Assembly (NCBI RefSeq): GCF_000699445.3
Contig: NC_067201.1
Span: 10,967,501-11,031,500, forward strand
DNA: 64,000 nt
Direction: 5' to 3'
Source of the DNA: Schistosoma haematobium
Taxonomy: Eukaryota > Platyhelminthes > Trematoda > Strigeidida > Schistosomatidae
How positions within the stretch are numbered: position 1 is the stretch's first letter; every line of letters begins with the position of its first letter. The notes beneath the pieces were generated by a model that was not told the DNA's origin, did not search any database, and saw only the letters and a program-made list of their open reading frames with translations. Positions 43,322 through 54,489 of this stretch are shown piece after piece. A program made the position numbers and the translations under genes.

Positions 43322-45457
43322 CTATATAAGTAAAATTATACATAGTTATATATGTATATATATAAAAGAGAGAAAGAGAGGGAGAAAGAGAGAGAGAAAG
43401 GGAGAACTAGTTACTTACCTAAACGTAATTGACCTATTGAATTTTCCATTGATTTATCTTCACCATAACCCAAAACAAAAAAATCCTCATCATTTTTTTC
43501 TGTTGTATTATTTATTGAATAATTATAATTTAATGAACCAATTTCAATCCATCCTTTCATAAGATTAAATTTTTTATTCAATGTTAATATAGATATATCA
43601 GGTGAACCACCAAATTCATCATGATTATCAATAAAACCATGATTAAGTTGATCACATTGATTTTTATAAGTGATAGGATAAGTAAATTGTGTACCGAATC
43701 GAAATTGTGTATAAGGTGAAAATCGTTCATCAATATGTGTTAAATTTGCATGAACCTAAAATATAAAAAAGAAACAAATAAGATATAAGATATTTCAATA
43801 TTAGTCGTGGCTCAATGGTAACGTCTCTGACTATGAAACTGAGTGACACGGGAACGAATTCGTCAGGGTGTATCAGTTCTCTTAAGATTACAGGTACACC
43901 TTGTTGACGAATGTCAAGTATTTATTATTTATTTAGTTACCCACATAAACATTGGTACAAGGTGGTACTAAATATTTATGCACCACATAAATCATTCGAT
44001 TTTTGTGAGAGCTGCCCGGGTGCCCAAACCGAAGCAGGTGGTTTTCATTGGGGGTGACACCCGGAACCTTCGACCTAATGGTCTGATCCACATGGCAGTG
44101 GAGCAACGTCGTAAACAACACCCCTGTCGCGAGAAAGCAATGGGTATCACGAAGCCTAGGTACAGGGTTTCTTGATAATTACCTCCAACTATTATCTTAT
44201 CGCAACATAGTGCACACAATGTCAAGTTAACTAGACTGGTGGTTACATTGCAACTTGGTCGATAGGATTCGATCTGCATTAAGAAGGACATGACATACAC
44301 CAAGTTGATCATTACCCATTGAACAATCAATTGAAAGCGAGAAAGATAATAATTAAGTGAGGAGATTAAGAAAAGTAGTAGAATTTATCATTTTAGTTTT
44401 ATAGTGGCATGGCTTCGAGATAATTCCTGAAGCTTCGTTTGTCAATCACCCTAATAATCGTTATTAAATAAATCCCAACGCTGTATTAATTTAGAAAGCA
44501 AGAGGAGGCACCAACTACAGTTTATAATCGGATATCGCAGATAACAAAGTTACAAACACACCAAGCGAATTTGAGCAGAAAGGCTAATGCGCCCGAGCAA
44601 CCCAGTATAGAGGTGGATTCAGAGTCAAATCGAATCGCATCGAAGCAAAGCAATTAATTAGATTCAAGCACATATACATATGGAATGATTTATTGAGCAT
44701 TAGTTAAGTAATTAACATTTAAGCTAGAGAGAGATATGAGTAGACTGTCACATGTAACCAAAAATACATATCATACAGACAAGATAGTAATAATAATAAT
44801 TCAAAGACATAGACAAATTGTTACTGTTCTAATAACGCTGTCTGTTAAATAAGTTAGTAAAAGAGCTCGACAAAATTTATCGCAAACAAACCTAATTGTA
44901 GAATAGGTTCTATAGTTTTATAGTCTTCGAATAACTGATTATAAATATGAATATCAACTTTGGGGTTCAGGTACTTCAAAACGGACAAGTTCCAAATAAG
45001 ACGAAACCTACACCCTGAATTCCACTGCTAGCCACCTATCTATTGTTTAAAAGTTAAATGTCTTAATCGTTAAGATATTATTTCATCTTATACATTAGTA
45101 ACTATCATTCATTCAATTATATTAAAAATCACTATACAAATATTTATCATAAACCATAAATAAACAACAACAAAAAATTTATTCTTGCCTACCTACTTCA
45201 TATGTTGGATCACCACATGCACAATGTCCAGCTGTTAAAACTTTATCAGGTGCTATAATTGTTCCAGTACATAAATGTGTATTACCAAGTAATAATACAA
45301 TCATTGGAAATTCACCAGGATTTACTGGATAACCATTTTGTATACGATATTCTAATTGTGTTGCTAATAACATCAATAAATTCATGAATATACATAGAAT
45401 AATTAAAATAATAATAATAATCCAACTATTTGTCAATTTTATACAATAACTCATCAT
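43002..45457 (-). CDS. S1-family (chymotrypsin-like) serine protease
   Basis: Three exons on the - strand, 45457-45197, 43755-43419 and 43321-43002, joined in frame, give 305 residues. Residues 11-34 are a hydrophobic signal peptide or anchor. Activation would cut before Ile39 (EYR/IQNGYPV). Catalytic His78 (LTAGHC), Asp140 (SPDISILTL) and Ser235 (VGDSGGP) are present, with Asp234 to hold the new N-terminus and Cys63-Cys79 as the usual disulfide. The position equal to Asp189 of trypsin is Gly229, and the Cys normally before the serine is missing, so specificity is not trypsin-like by this site. The tail (277-305) is Asn/Thr/Ser-rich with several N-glycosylation sequons. Schistosomes have secreted S1 proteases, including cercarial elastases, but assignment to a named member is not possible here. 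Confidence 0.9.
43364..43406. repeat. Purine-rich GAGA/GAAA repeat in the protease intron
   Basis: Repeated GAGA and AAAG units on the + strand; on the transcribed strand this is the pyrimidine-rich part of the 97 bp intron. Confidence 0.8.
43419..43755 (-). CDS. Serine protease exon 2 (Asp140)
   Basis: Acceptor 'atattttag' before 43755; donor gtaagt at 43418. Codes VHANLTHIDERF to NSIGQLRL plus one base. Includes FGGSPDISILTL with the catalytic Asp and FFVLGYGED, a conserved strand of the S1 fold. Confidence 0.88.
43800..44340. repeat. U-family retroposon interrupted by a LINE tail
   Basis: 43800-43914 (+): tRNA-like head 'gtggctcaatggtaacgtct', box B-like 'gggaacgaattcg', 'ttaagattacaggtacacct' and a half hammerhead. 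44180-44340 continues with 'acctccaactatt' and 'ggattcgatctgcattaag'. Between lies a LINE 3' end (43915-44178, - strand). Confidence 0.5.
43915..44178 (-). mobile_element. LINE 3' end, 5'-truncated
   Basis: On the - strand: 'cttcggtttgggcacccggg', then 'gtaccaatgtttatgtgggt' and an AT-rich end. Same 3' end as 3515-3636 and 47085-47290. It lies in the first protease intron. Confidence 0.65.
44940..45050 (+). repeat. Decayed Smα hammerhead in the protease intron
   Basis: 'ttcaggtacttcaaaacgga', 'ccaaataagacgaaac' and 'gaattccactgctagccac'; core CTGANGA is lost. Confidence 0.5.
45197..45457 (-). CDS. Serine protease exon 1 (signal, His78)
   Basis: 87 codons from ATG at 45457; donor gtaggt at 45196. 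Two Met codons in a row at the start; the first was taken. Encodes the hydrophobic N-terminus, the activation site and TAGHC. Confidence 0.88.
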
Positions 45458-45829
45458 TGATATGAATTTATTCTTTTTTTCTAACTGATAATGAAGATTT
45501 CGGAGTATTTAACGACAAGAACAACAACAACAAAAACAAAACTGCCAACGAAATTACACAAAAAAAATTTTTGCAAGTGCTTTATTGGTTGTTTTTTTCT
45601 CATTCACTACCACCACCCCCAGCACCAACAATAACAATAACGACAAAAAACATTGAACATGCATATCTAGTGTACTATTGAACGATGGTCACATGATTTA
45701 CTAATGTCGTATTATTTAATTAATATGGAACAAGTAACTTTGACAACAGGTCAGTATAATAATGAAGATTATTTTTTTTAAATTTTGAATCAAGATATAA
45801 TTTTATTAACACATTACTTACTTAAGTTT

Positions 45830-46272
45830 GTTAACCCTTATAGAGCATAGATTGTCAATCAGCAATGTCCAACTCACTGTTTTTTTGGCTCTTCTTTCCA
45901 GTTATTGTCAAGTTTTATTTATTCTTTGGATATAGGCTTCCATTTCTTTGTGTAGTGTGTTCTGTTGGCCATCTCTATCAAGTTTATATTGAGGATTTCG
46001 AATTAAAGCTTGCATTGTGATCCAGTTTGATGATTTCTTCAATATGTGTCACCATCTATTTTCCTAATTTCTTATTTAACTGGAATCTGCTTTGTTCTCT
46101 GTCACAGTAGATTGTTGTTGCTAATGTCTGGTCAAAGGATCTGGAGGATTTTGAGTGGACAGCTATATGTAAATGGTTTTGCTTTTTTGATGATGATTGT
46201 AGTAGTTCTCGGAGTTTCAACTCCATACAATAGAACTGTCTTCACTTATATATATGATAGGATAATTAGGGA
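45830..46272 (-). mobile_element. RTE-like LINE 3' end
   Basis: Mirrors 468-833 and 21510-22148 on the - strand: tail 'cttacttaagtttgttaacc' side at 45830, then the reverse-transcriptase C-terminal region. Frameshifted. Confidence 0.62.
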
Positions 46273-46679
46273 AAATTATGTATATTGATGGACCACTCAT
46301 AAGTATCCAGTGAGGTGTTGTTTTACAATTCACTGTTGATCTAATCGTTTCGACCAACCACAATGTAGTCAGTTTTATGAAGGAGTAAATATGTAACTCA
46401 GTGATTTAGCTATACTTGTATCCTAAAGGAGATAGTCTGTTAATATTGTAGATTGTATACATACATTGAATTATTAATTAATTTATCCCGAATCCTAACC
46501 AGTTCAGTGTATTAAATTTGACTACTGATCAGTTAAATAGATCTGATATAACTCATTATATTGTTTACATGGTTGTTGATCAGTCTGTTGGTAATAAATT
46601 ATTCATCCGTAGTCTTACCTACACACTTATATCGATCGGTATCAATCAGTCTTGTTCAGTTAAACTGTAGAAATATTTT

Positions 46680-46905
46680 GATCCAGTTACAATAGTTACT
46701 AGTCTGGGCGGTTGGAAATTTCACATACCATATCTGGATGTCAGATGTGTGGAAAGAGTGGGCGAGAGGCCCTAAGTATTTACTTCGTGCTAGTTGGCAC
46801 TCATCATCAGGTGGGGGATCTGCAAACTTGAGGGAACTAATACTCCCTGCTGAGAGTCGAACCGTCACCCAGTATTACACTGAGGAACGTTAACAATTAG
46901 GCTAA
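46680..46905 (-). repeat. tRNA-like SINE candidate
   Basis: On the - strand 'acggttcgactctcagcagg' resembles a box B, preceded by 'gtgtaatactgggtg'; a GC-richer body follows. One copy only in the window. Confidence 0.35.
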
Positions 46906-47084
46906 TTTTTTTTCTAAAGCCTGAAAAAAAATCAACTTAGGATAAACACTCATGTTTAGTTGAACAGGTGTTTACTCTAGGTATTTATTTGTAGATTCTT
47001 GACCTCCTTTTACAGAGTTTTCGTACAAAAAACTATTTGACACCGGTTACGGAACATTTTTAAGGCAACACATGTGTTACTTTA

Positions 47085-47290
47085 TTTATTTATTTAAACA
47101 CATAAACATTGGTACAAGGTAGTACCAAATATATATGCACCACAATTCATCATTCAATTTGTGTGGGGGCTGGAATACTACCCGGGTGCCCAAACCAAGG
47201 CAAGTAGTTTTCTCAGGGGGCAGTACCTGGAGCCTTCGACCTAAAAATCACTTTTACCTGTCCTTTGATCAACCAAGACGGGTGGTAGTG
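47085..47290 (-). mobile_element. LINE 3' end
   Basis: + strand shows 'aacacataaacattggtaca', 'atatatgcaccaca', 'cccgggtgcccaaacc' in the same order as 43915-44178. Beyond about 47290 the similarity fades. Confidence 0.6.
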
Positions 47291-48449
47291 TGGTATGTGA
47301 TGACGGACTTGTTGAATTGTACGCTCTATATAACTGGCTCCATAGGAGCAATTGAATTGGCTAATACGCATGGATGTGGCAAATTTAGACAGTTTGTCAG
47401 TAAAGACAAACAGACAAACCGTCCGTTATCTTAGTTTGTGCGACCATATCACTTCTAATTTACATGAAATAATCATAATCACAGCCTGTGAACTCCATTG
47501 ATACTTAATCGGATTCAAATATTATTTGACCTTAAAATGTTCCTTAATGTAGACAATCGTTTTAAGAAGATTAAAGTTCAGTTACCATTAATATTGCATT
47601 ATATTATGGTAGGTATTTCTATGGCTGAGGTCTACTGAACTAATATTTAAATAAATCCTTTTAAAACCCTAATGAATACGCTACATAATAACTTAAAATA
47701 ATAATAATAATAATAATAATCAGATTTCAGTTAACGGATTAGTAATACAGTTTCATGGTTCAACAAATGTCGATATCATCTCATGAAAACTGATCTGTTT
47801 ACTAACTGAACATATTAACCTGAATAACAATTTTTAATCTTAGACTCACTAAGCTGGTCAATTTAGGTATTTCATGACAAAATTAAAATTAAGTATATGC
47901 TGTATGCTACTTATGTTGACAGATATAAGTAGTATGTAAAACCAATTATAAGTAGAATGCCTGTCAGTAGAAGATTGAAAAGATCAAATTGAAGAGAACA
48001 GGAATATAAACAGAGAGTAATTTTAATGAAAATAGAATTGAAAGAATCATGAAACATTTAAAGGACAACTGAAGGAAAATGAGCAAATGATGTATTTTAC
48101 GTATGGTTATCATATTTTATAAAAGCTCTCTGAAATTTGGACTAAACAATAGATTGGTTATCTTTACCGAGTCTTCCTTTACTACAAGTGAAGTGAAACA
48201 TTAGGATATAGGAGTTATGCTAAAAAGAAAATGAACCTCATATTATTCTCATAAAATACTATCTACGTTTTAATCACTTGTCGGAAGTGGTTATCATTGA
48301 AAAATAGAGCTATTTCGGGTTTGATATTAAAATATTTATACATCGGCAAGAAGTACAGAGATGTTGAATAGATAAATAAGATCATTTTAAAAGTGGTTTT
48401 TTAAAGGATTGTTGAAAAGGCACTGAATACAATGTATGTGACCAATAAG
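47291..48449. other. Gene-free sequence
   Basis: AT-rich, with an (AAT)n tract at 47696-47721. Nothing else recognised. Confidence 0.35.
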
Positions 48450-48845
48450 ATCATGAATCGACCAATGTTAGATTACCGTTGAGAAACTAGAAGTACCGGA
48501 TGGCTGATTCGTCCTAGTATAAGACTCCCACACGCGGGGTTCGAACTTAGGACCTTCGGTTTCGTGAGCAAACACTTGATCTCTAGACCACTGAACCGAG
48601 CTCAAACAGTAATAACGTCTAACTTCAACCAATCCACGATATTGCATGACCATCTTACATTGTCTTCGGTGGGTAACTGCTTCACGCTCGAAACGACTGA
48701 ATTTCATTGGTTACAGCTTCTTAATAGCAGTCCAATACTAGAGAACGTAACGACCTTCCAGTGCTTCCAGGTTTTCAGTAGTGGTCTAGCGTTGATCGGT
48801 TCACGATTTCAATGGAATTCAACAATCTCCACAACTCCATACTTT
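48450..48845. repeat. Two T-family copies, head to head
   Basis: 48450-48710 (- strand): leader, head with box B-like 'aagttcgaaccccgcg', and a hammerhead region from which the stem I/core half is deleted. 48713-48845 (+ strand): 'tagagaacgtaacgaccttc', 'cagtgcttccaggttttcag' and tail 'caacaatctccacaact'. Confidence 0.6.
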
Positions 48846-49985
48846 AAATCACTTTTATCAAGCATAAATATTTCTCACCTGAATAACGTCTTATAGCATT
48901 CCTGTTGAAAGGTAACAGTCAAGAAACATAACATCCAGTCTAGGAATATTCATTCTAAATTAACTTCTCACCTGTCTTTTGGAAATTTACAATATTGTAT
49001 TTTGTTTAGTTAAGGAGTTTGTGGAGAACAGTTCTATTTGAAGAAAGGTTTTATCACTGACTAACATAAATTGGAGGATTATTAAGATCTAGGGGACCCC
49101 TTGGAAGCGGAAATCCACGATTTCATATTGGATTGAACCCATCGTTTCGATGTATTACAGTGAGTACAGTAGCTTAAAATATAGTGAGTTGTAATTCATT
49201 AGTTCACATTTTAGAATTTAATGAATTTTTGATATATGCCACCTATGAGTCAACTTCTCGTTCTCGAAATGGTTGATCTCCACAAGTTGTAACTTCTCGT
49301 TAGAACGTTAGAAAATCTATTTCCGAACTATTCAGTCACTAGTGCTGATATGAATATCATTTAGTTAGGTCATATTTTGAAAATTGATCTTGTTGATAGA
49401 ATGCGACCTCGTATTACCCTGATTTTAAGTGGACCCCAACTGATATCTATAGGTAACGAAAAGTGTCTTCAAAATCCAAATATTTTGCTAGTCACTAAAC
49501 TATGTTAATAATTCAATGATCGTACAATGATGAAGAACGTGAATAATAATACAAACTCTTATCCAAATTAAGAGCTGTAACGAAAATAGTTGTATGCTGC
49601 ATCAGTTAACTAAAGAATGATAACAACACAATCAATTCAAGGCAAACAAGTTTACTTTAGGATTTTCGTTTAAATTATTCCATAGACTTCTAATAAATGA
49701 GTACTTTATTCATACCATGGCTGCTATCATATATTCTACCAAATAATGAAGCATTGCCATTGTGATAAATGTTGATGATTTTTTGCAATTATCATCTGAA
49801 TTCCGAATACATGGCATCGTATACTTTTTGTCCTCCCTCTTCTGTCTTAAGTTATATAGGTGCCATTGTCGAATTATCGTTTATTTTGTATAACTTATCT
49901 GTACTATACTAATAATACATATTTGATTTGAATCAATAGTTGAGCGACAATGAACAGGGTCAGATGTTGCTACTCCAATCACAAT
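48846..49985. other. Gene-free sequence
   Basis: AT-rich; nothing recognised. Confidence 0.3.
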
Positions 49986-49987
49986 AA

Positions 49988-50305
49988 TGTTAAACAATGA
50001 CCAGCGGAGTTCAACCAGGTCTGGTGTGAGATAGTAACTCACTGATGACAATGGTGGATGTGTCGCTCAATGTCGTGGATTAGTTGAAGTTAGACATTAA
50101 CACCACTGGATGCCGGCTCAGCAGTCTAGCGGTTAAGCGCTCGCACTTGAGACTGATAGGTCCCGGTTCCGAATCCCGCGAGGCGGGGTCGTGGATGCTC
50201 ACTGGTGAGGGGTCCCACGATGGAACGAGACGACCGTCCAGTGCTTCCAGGTTTTCCATGGCGGTCTAGCTTCAATTGACTCATGATCTCAACCATTGAA
50301 ACATC
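49988..50305 (+). repeat. T-family retroposon, near full length
   Basis: Leader 'gtggattagttgaagttaga', head with box A-like 'cagtctagcggttaagcg' and box B-like 'cggttccgaatcccgcg', hammerhead with altered core ('ctggtgaggggtcccac', 'ggaacgagacg', 'gtccagtgcttcc') and tail ending near 50300. The core changes should stop cleavage. Confidence 0.68.
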
Positions 50306-50559
50306 GTCATTCTTAATATTTGAATTAAGAAGAATATTTTCTCGTTTAAATGGTGAGGAAAACATAAAGCCATCCAATGATTACTTATTTATATTTATGT
50401 TTATATTCACTGTAAAGAAATTTTATTAGAATTGCATCATTTCAAACAAATATTACCTTTTTATTTCGAAACTTGAATGGTTACTTACTTATTGGGAACG
50501 GATGTTTGTATCGGATTATCTAATTAGATAAAAGCATACATTAATGCCCAATTTCGGTT

Positions 50560-50720
50560 AAATGAAACCATTGAAAACCATGGACTGCTGATTAGTTATT
50601 TCATCCTAGTTTGAGACTCTTTCATAGTGAGCATTTATCCCCATAACAAGGACAGAACACATAACCTCCAGGTCTCAAAAACATCTTGTTATCTTCAGAT
50701 CGCTTACACAGAATCTAATC
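50560..50720 (-). repeat. Old T-family relic
   Basis: + strand 'cattgaaaaccatggactgc', 'tttcatcctagtttgagac', 'cataacctccaggtctc' follow T-family order with many changes. Confidence 0.4.
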
Positions 50721-51469
50721 ATCCAAATTTCTCACTTAAATCAATTTTCGAGTCATCATTATAACGAAATAGTTGTGCATTTTCTTCCAGCTTTGGATGC
50801 TTATTTGCATACAGTCACTTTGTGAATTTAAACTATCTTCGAATATTTAATCGAAAAGAAAGAACTAACTGGATTTAGTTATTTACAGTTTTGATATGGC
50901 ATACAAGAGTTAGGCTTGGTAATCAGGTCTTAATCCCACTGATGAGTAAGTAATTTACAAAACTCATGTCCTACAATCACTGTTAGCATTTCATTATATA
51001 TTTATTTTCTTATCTAATAAATTGTAATATAACCGCATTATCTCACTTTAGAAAAATCCCACTGAGCTGGGTAGTTAAGTTGCCTTTTGATATTTGTTCA
51101 TTTTGTGACTTATTTCAATAACTCACTTTCGTACGGAGTTATCAACCGACCATATTAATCTTATCGTTGTAAATCATTAACTGATCTATATTCTGTTCAT
51201 TTGTTCTAGAAATCCCAGTCATCCATCATCATAACTTGCCCAAAACTATAATTAATAATAGGTCTGTGAAATTTAGAATATTCTTTGTATCGTCAGTTTT
51301 CTTCATTTTTACCAAGTAAATTGGTAGAAATTTCATTCCATATATTCACATACTACATATTAATTTCATGTAATTTATCCGATAATCTGATTTTTAAGTC
51401 AGGAAAAAAATTTACACAGATAAATCATGAGTAGGATGAATAATTTGGACCATAGGTGTCTTTGAAGCA

Positions 51470-52030
51470 TTGTTCAAGTTTCGTGGAACGACCAAGTGAA
51501 CGATGTCGGAGCTAGACTTATGTTATTTGGGAAAGATGGTACATTGGTTGATGGAGTAATGCATCATCATTGACTGAGGTGTTTGAGATATGTGACATAT
51601 ACCTAACAAGTGCATACCTCGATGAGTGGTGATGGTTGGAGGACCAAAGGTGAACAAACCAAAACTAGATATCACTTCATGAAGTCATTGACCGTTGGTC
51701 TGATCCATGTAGGTAGATGCAGACCACCTGGTTTGAGTCCACGTGATAACCGCGATCAGTGATTAGAGACCAGGTGACGTGACTCAGAATATTTCGTAGT
51801 GGTGCAGAGCATTCATTCCTTACCTTCACCTAGATCTTGAATTTCAGTATCCCTTCCTAAATGCCTTGCCACTTTGACTTCTCAAATCTTATCCTTGTGG
51901 TTTTATCCTTTTTCCACCGTTTCAATCACATTATCTCTATTTCTTTTATTATTTTCATCTCGTCGTGCTAATCAAGTATGGCAACTTGGGTGAACGCACG
52001 TCTGCGCCAGGTTCTATTATGTTTTTCTGA
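51470..52030 (+). mobile_element. LINE 3' portion, decayed
   Basis: Broken frames read MKSLTVGLIHVGRCRPPGL and SPRDN, matching the end of the reverse transcriptase at 54722-55714 (there MKESCKGLASVGPSRLPGWGPRD). A 3' UTR follows with 'gtcgtgctaatcaagtatgg', also present at 17860. Many stops. Confidence 0.65.
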
Positions 52031-53077
52031 TCAACAGGATACAAAAAGCACGTTGGATATAATCACATGTAGTCTTATTATATTTATACTCAGTGAGTTA
52101 TGTTAGTGTTTGGAATTTTATTGCAAGGAAACAGGAAATTGAATATAATGGCAGATCTACTTGTAATGAAAATGTCACCTGAACCCGACATGACTACAAA
52201 TGTATAAGACCCCGGTTAACTTTGGCAAACTCTTTGCCGATACATAAGGCAAACAAACACAGCAGACTATTCAAGCGTTAAGCTAAATATTCAATTTTAC
52301 ATAAAATAACGATTTTACAATATTTGTACATGTAATATAAGTATTCAGTGGAAACGGTATTCTAAATTTTAATTACGTAAGCTAATATTATATTTTCGCG
52401 AAAAAGTCTACCATAAATAGGGTATAGCCAAATATCATGAAAATTTTAACAAATTGCTGATAATATTAGTTCGAATAACATAACCATCCATTGTCTCGAG
52501 ATAATTTAAATATTTTAGTTAATAAAATGTATCTACTTATAGACATATGTAAGTAGTCTAACATCATGCATATAACGTTTGGTGTACAACATTCCAGAGA
52601 AGTTACGATCAAGGGATATCAAAAATGTAGTTAACAGTGAAGTTTGATGTTTTGCTCTCTATGTTTATCAACTTGCTCCACAGTTTAAGAATATTAACTC
52701 TCTCCTTGGCATGGTTCTATCCTTGAACTAAACACAATGCTGGTGAACCTAATGTTCTCTTTTCCTTAAGAATGTGATGTGTATGACATGTTCTAATATG
52801 GTAAATGTTTTATCAATATATCTCAACCAGCCACTTATTTCAAGGGAGTCTAAATGTATTTTGTATTTCCCAAGTTCATTTGAAAAAAGTACCTACAACT
52901 CGAGATACTGAGGAATTTATAAGTTCTCTGATATTACCATTCTCAGAATATAATCAAATCAGTTCTTCGAAGCAAAACTTTTATGAAGTGGATTTCAACC
53001 ACATTGAAGATTTTATACAGCCATTATTTAACAAATAACTCTGTTAGATTCGGTGTGTTTAGATACGACTGTCCTAG
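52031..53077. other. Gene-free sequence
   Basis: AT-rich. A 77-codon frame at 52805-53038 has no recognisable homology and is not called. Confidence 0.3.
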
Positions 53078-53224
53078 TGTGGTGTTTGAACGAACTAATA
53101 ATACCTTTGTACTCGTTGAATGCTTGATTTCGAATTCCAAATACAATACATTCGTTTGTGCTTGTGTCTCACTTCTTAATTCAATTGCATTATTTCTGGG
53201 ACTCTTAGTTTGTACTATAATTCA
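53078..53224 (+). mobile_element. Solo Gypsy LTR
   Basis: Begins TGTGGTGTTTGAACGAAC and ends CTATAATTCA; it is the reverse-orientation match of the LTRs at 5328, 7207, 8576 and 9836. No internal sequence on either side. Confidence 0.65.
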
Positions 53225-53579
53225 AAACATTATACCTAGTCAATAATTTATTTAATTTTTAATAGTGTCAATTAAACTATTTCAAACAGTAATATTGTAA
53301 TTAATTGAGCCATCTAAACGTGACTAACCAGGAAGACGTTTATACATAAGGCAAGTTAATTACGTTGGTGGAAAAGAAGAGAGAGAGCAAAACAATGAAT
53401 GTATTCAAACTCAGTTAAGCAAGTCCTAGGAATACTGAAATACATCCTAACGATGAGTTCAGCTAGTGTTTCGAATTAATTTCAAACCCAATGAAGTTTA
53501 AATATTACAAAGTTGTGTTAAAAACCGAATAACTGTTACATATTGATTCATTGTCTAGAAACACAACTTTATCACATAA

Positions 53580-53700
53580 AATGGATGGAATGTGGCTAGC
53601 AGTGGAATCTGAGATGCACGTTTCGTCCTATTTCGGACTCGTCAGCTGATTGTGCTAGTATTCCAAAGTGACTGTCAAGTCTGGGATCAAATTTCAACAA
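53580..53700 (-). repeat. Smα retroposon with hammerhead core
   Basis: - strand order 'gctagcacaatcagctgacg', hammerhead, 'attccactgctagccac'. Confidence 0.6.
53602..53655 (-). ncRNA. Hammerhead ribozyme-like motif (Smα type)
   Basis: CTGACGA, perfect stem II GTCC/GGAC with loop GAAATA, and GAAAC are intact. The triplet is ATC and stem I pairing is poor (AATCAG against CTCAGATT), so activity is uncertain. Confidence 0.5.
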
Positions 53701-54489
53701 CAGGATAATCCAAACTATCTTCATAACATATTTTTTCCTAGCTTTAGAAGTCAATGAGGGACTGGATATTCAAACGTTGATTTAGAATCTAATTTTAAAG
53801 TCAGTTCAGTTCGTCTATTTGTTGAAACGAACTCATATTGAATAGGATGATATCTTAATATTAAAGAATAGTTTTTAATCTATCTGAGAGATCCTATGAA
53901 AAAGCACCCTTTTTGCAAACTGACATTTTATTTCTTGTACCTTGCGATAGACGAAAGCAATTTTAATAAAGTGAAATGAAGCATAGTAGAGGGCAAGAAG
54001 GTGGAGACAACTAAGGAGGAAACATCGATAGAGAGAACGAAAAGTACATTAATAACAATAAGAATTCAAAATTTACAGGAAGTTGAACAATGGCCACACC
54101 ACTAACATTGTCATATAGGAGCCACATCACTTACTATCAGACCAACTCATTTTTAAATTTTTCACCCTAAATATTAAATAATATGTTTGCTGAAAGCGTT
54201 AAACAACCGAAAGATAAAATTATCTAACAGGTGAAACCATGCATAACCGCGAGAAGTGCAATTGTGTATTTGAATATCATCCATATGAAGAACCATACAG
54301 AAACTTGTCACATTATGTAGTAAACACTGCCACAGTCTTCCTACCTCTAATATTCTTTACAACATTTTAATACACATAAAAAATTGACCTGGAGTTTCGG
54401 TTCATTTGATTCAGTAGTCATAGGTAGTAGGACTAGGGTTTTTGTTGTGTTAATAAACACACTATATGTTTAAATATATGAAGCAACCG
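53701..54489. other. Gene-free sequence
   Basis: Nothing recognised. Confidence 0.3.

Noticed and set aside
52805..53038. 77-codon frame
   Set aside because: No family recognised and no splice or codon support; it lies in the gene-free stretch just before a solo LTR.
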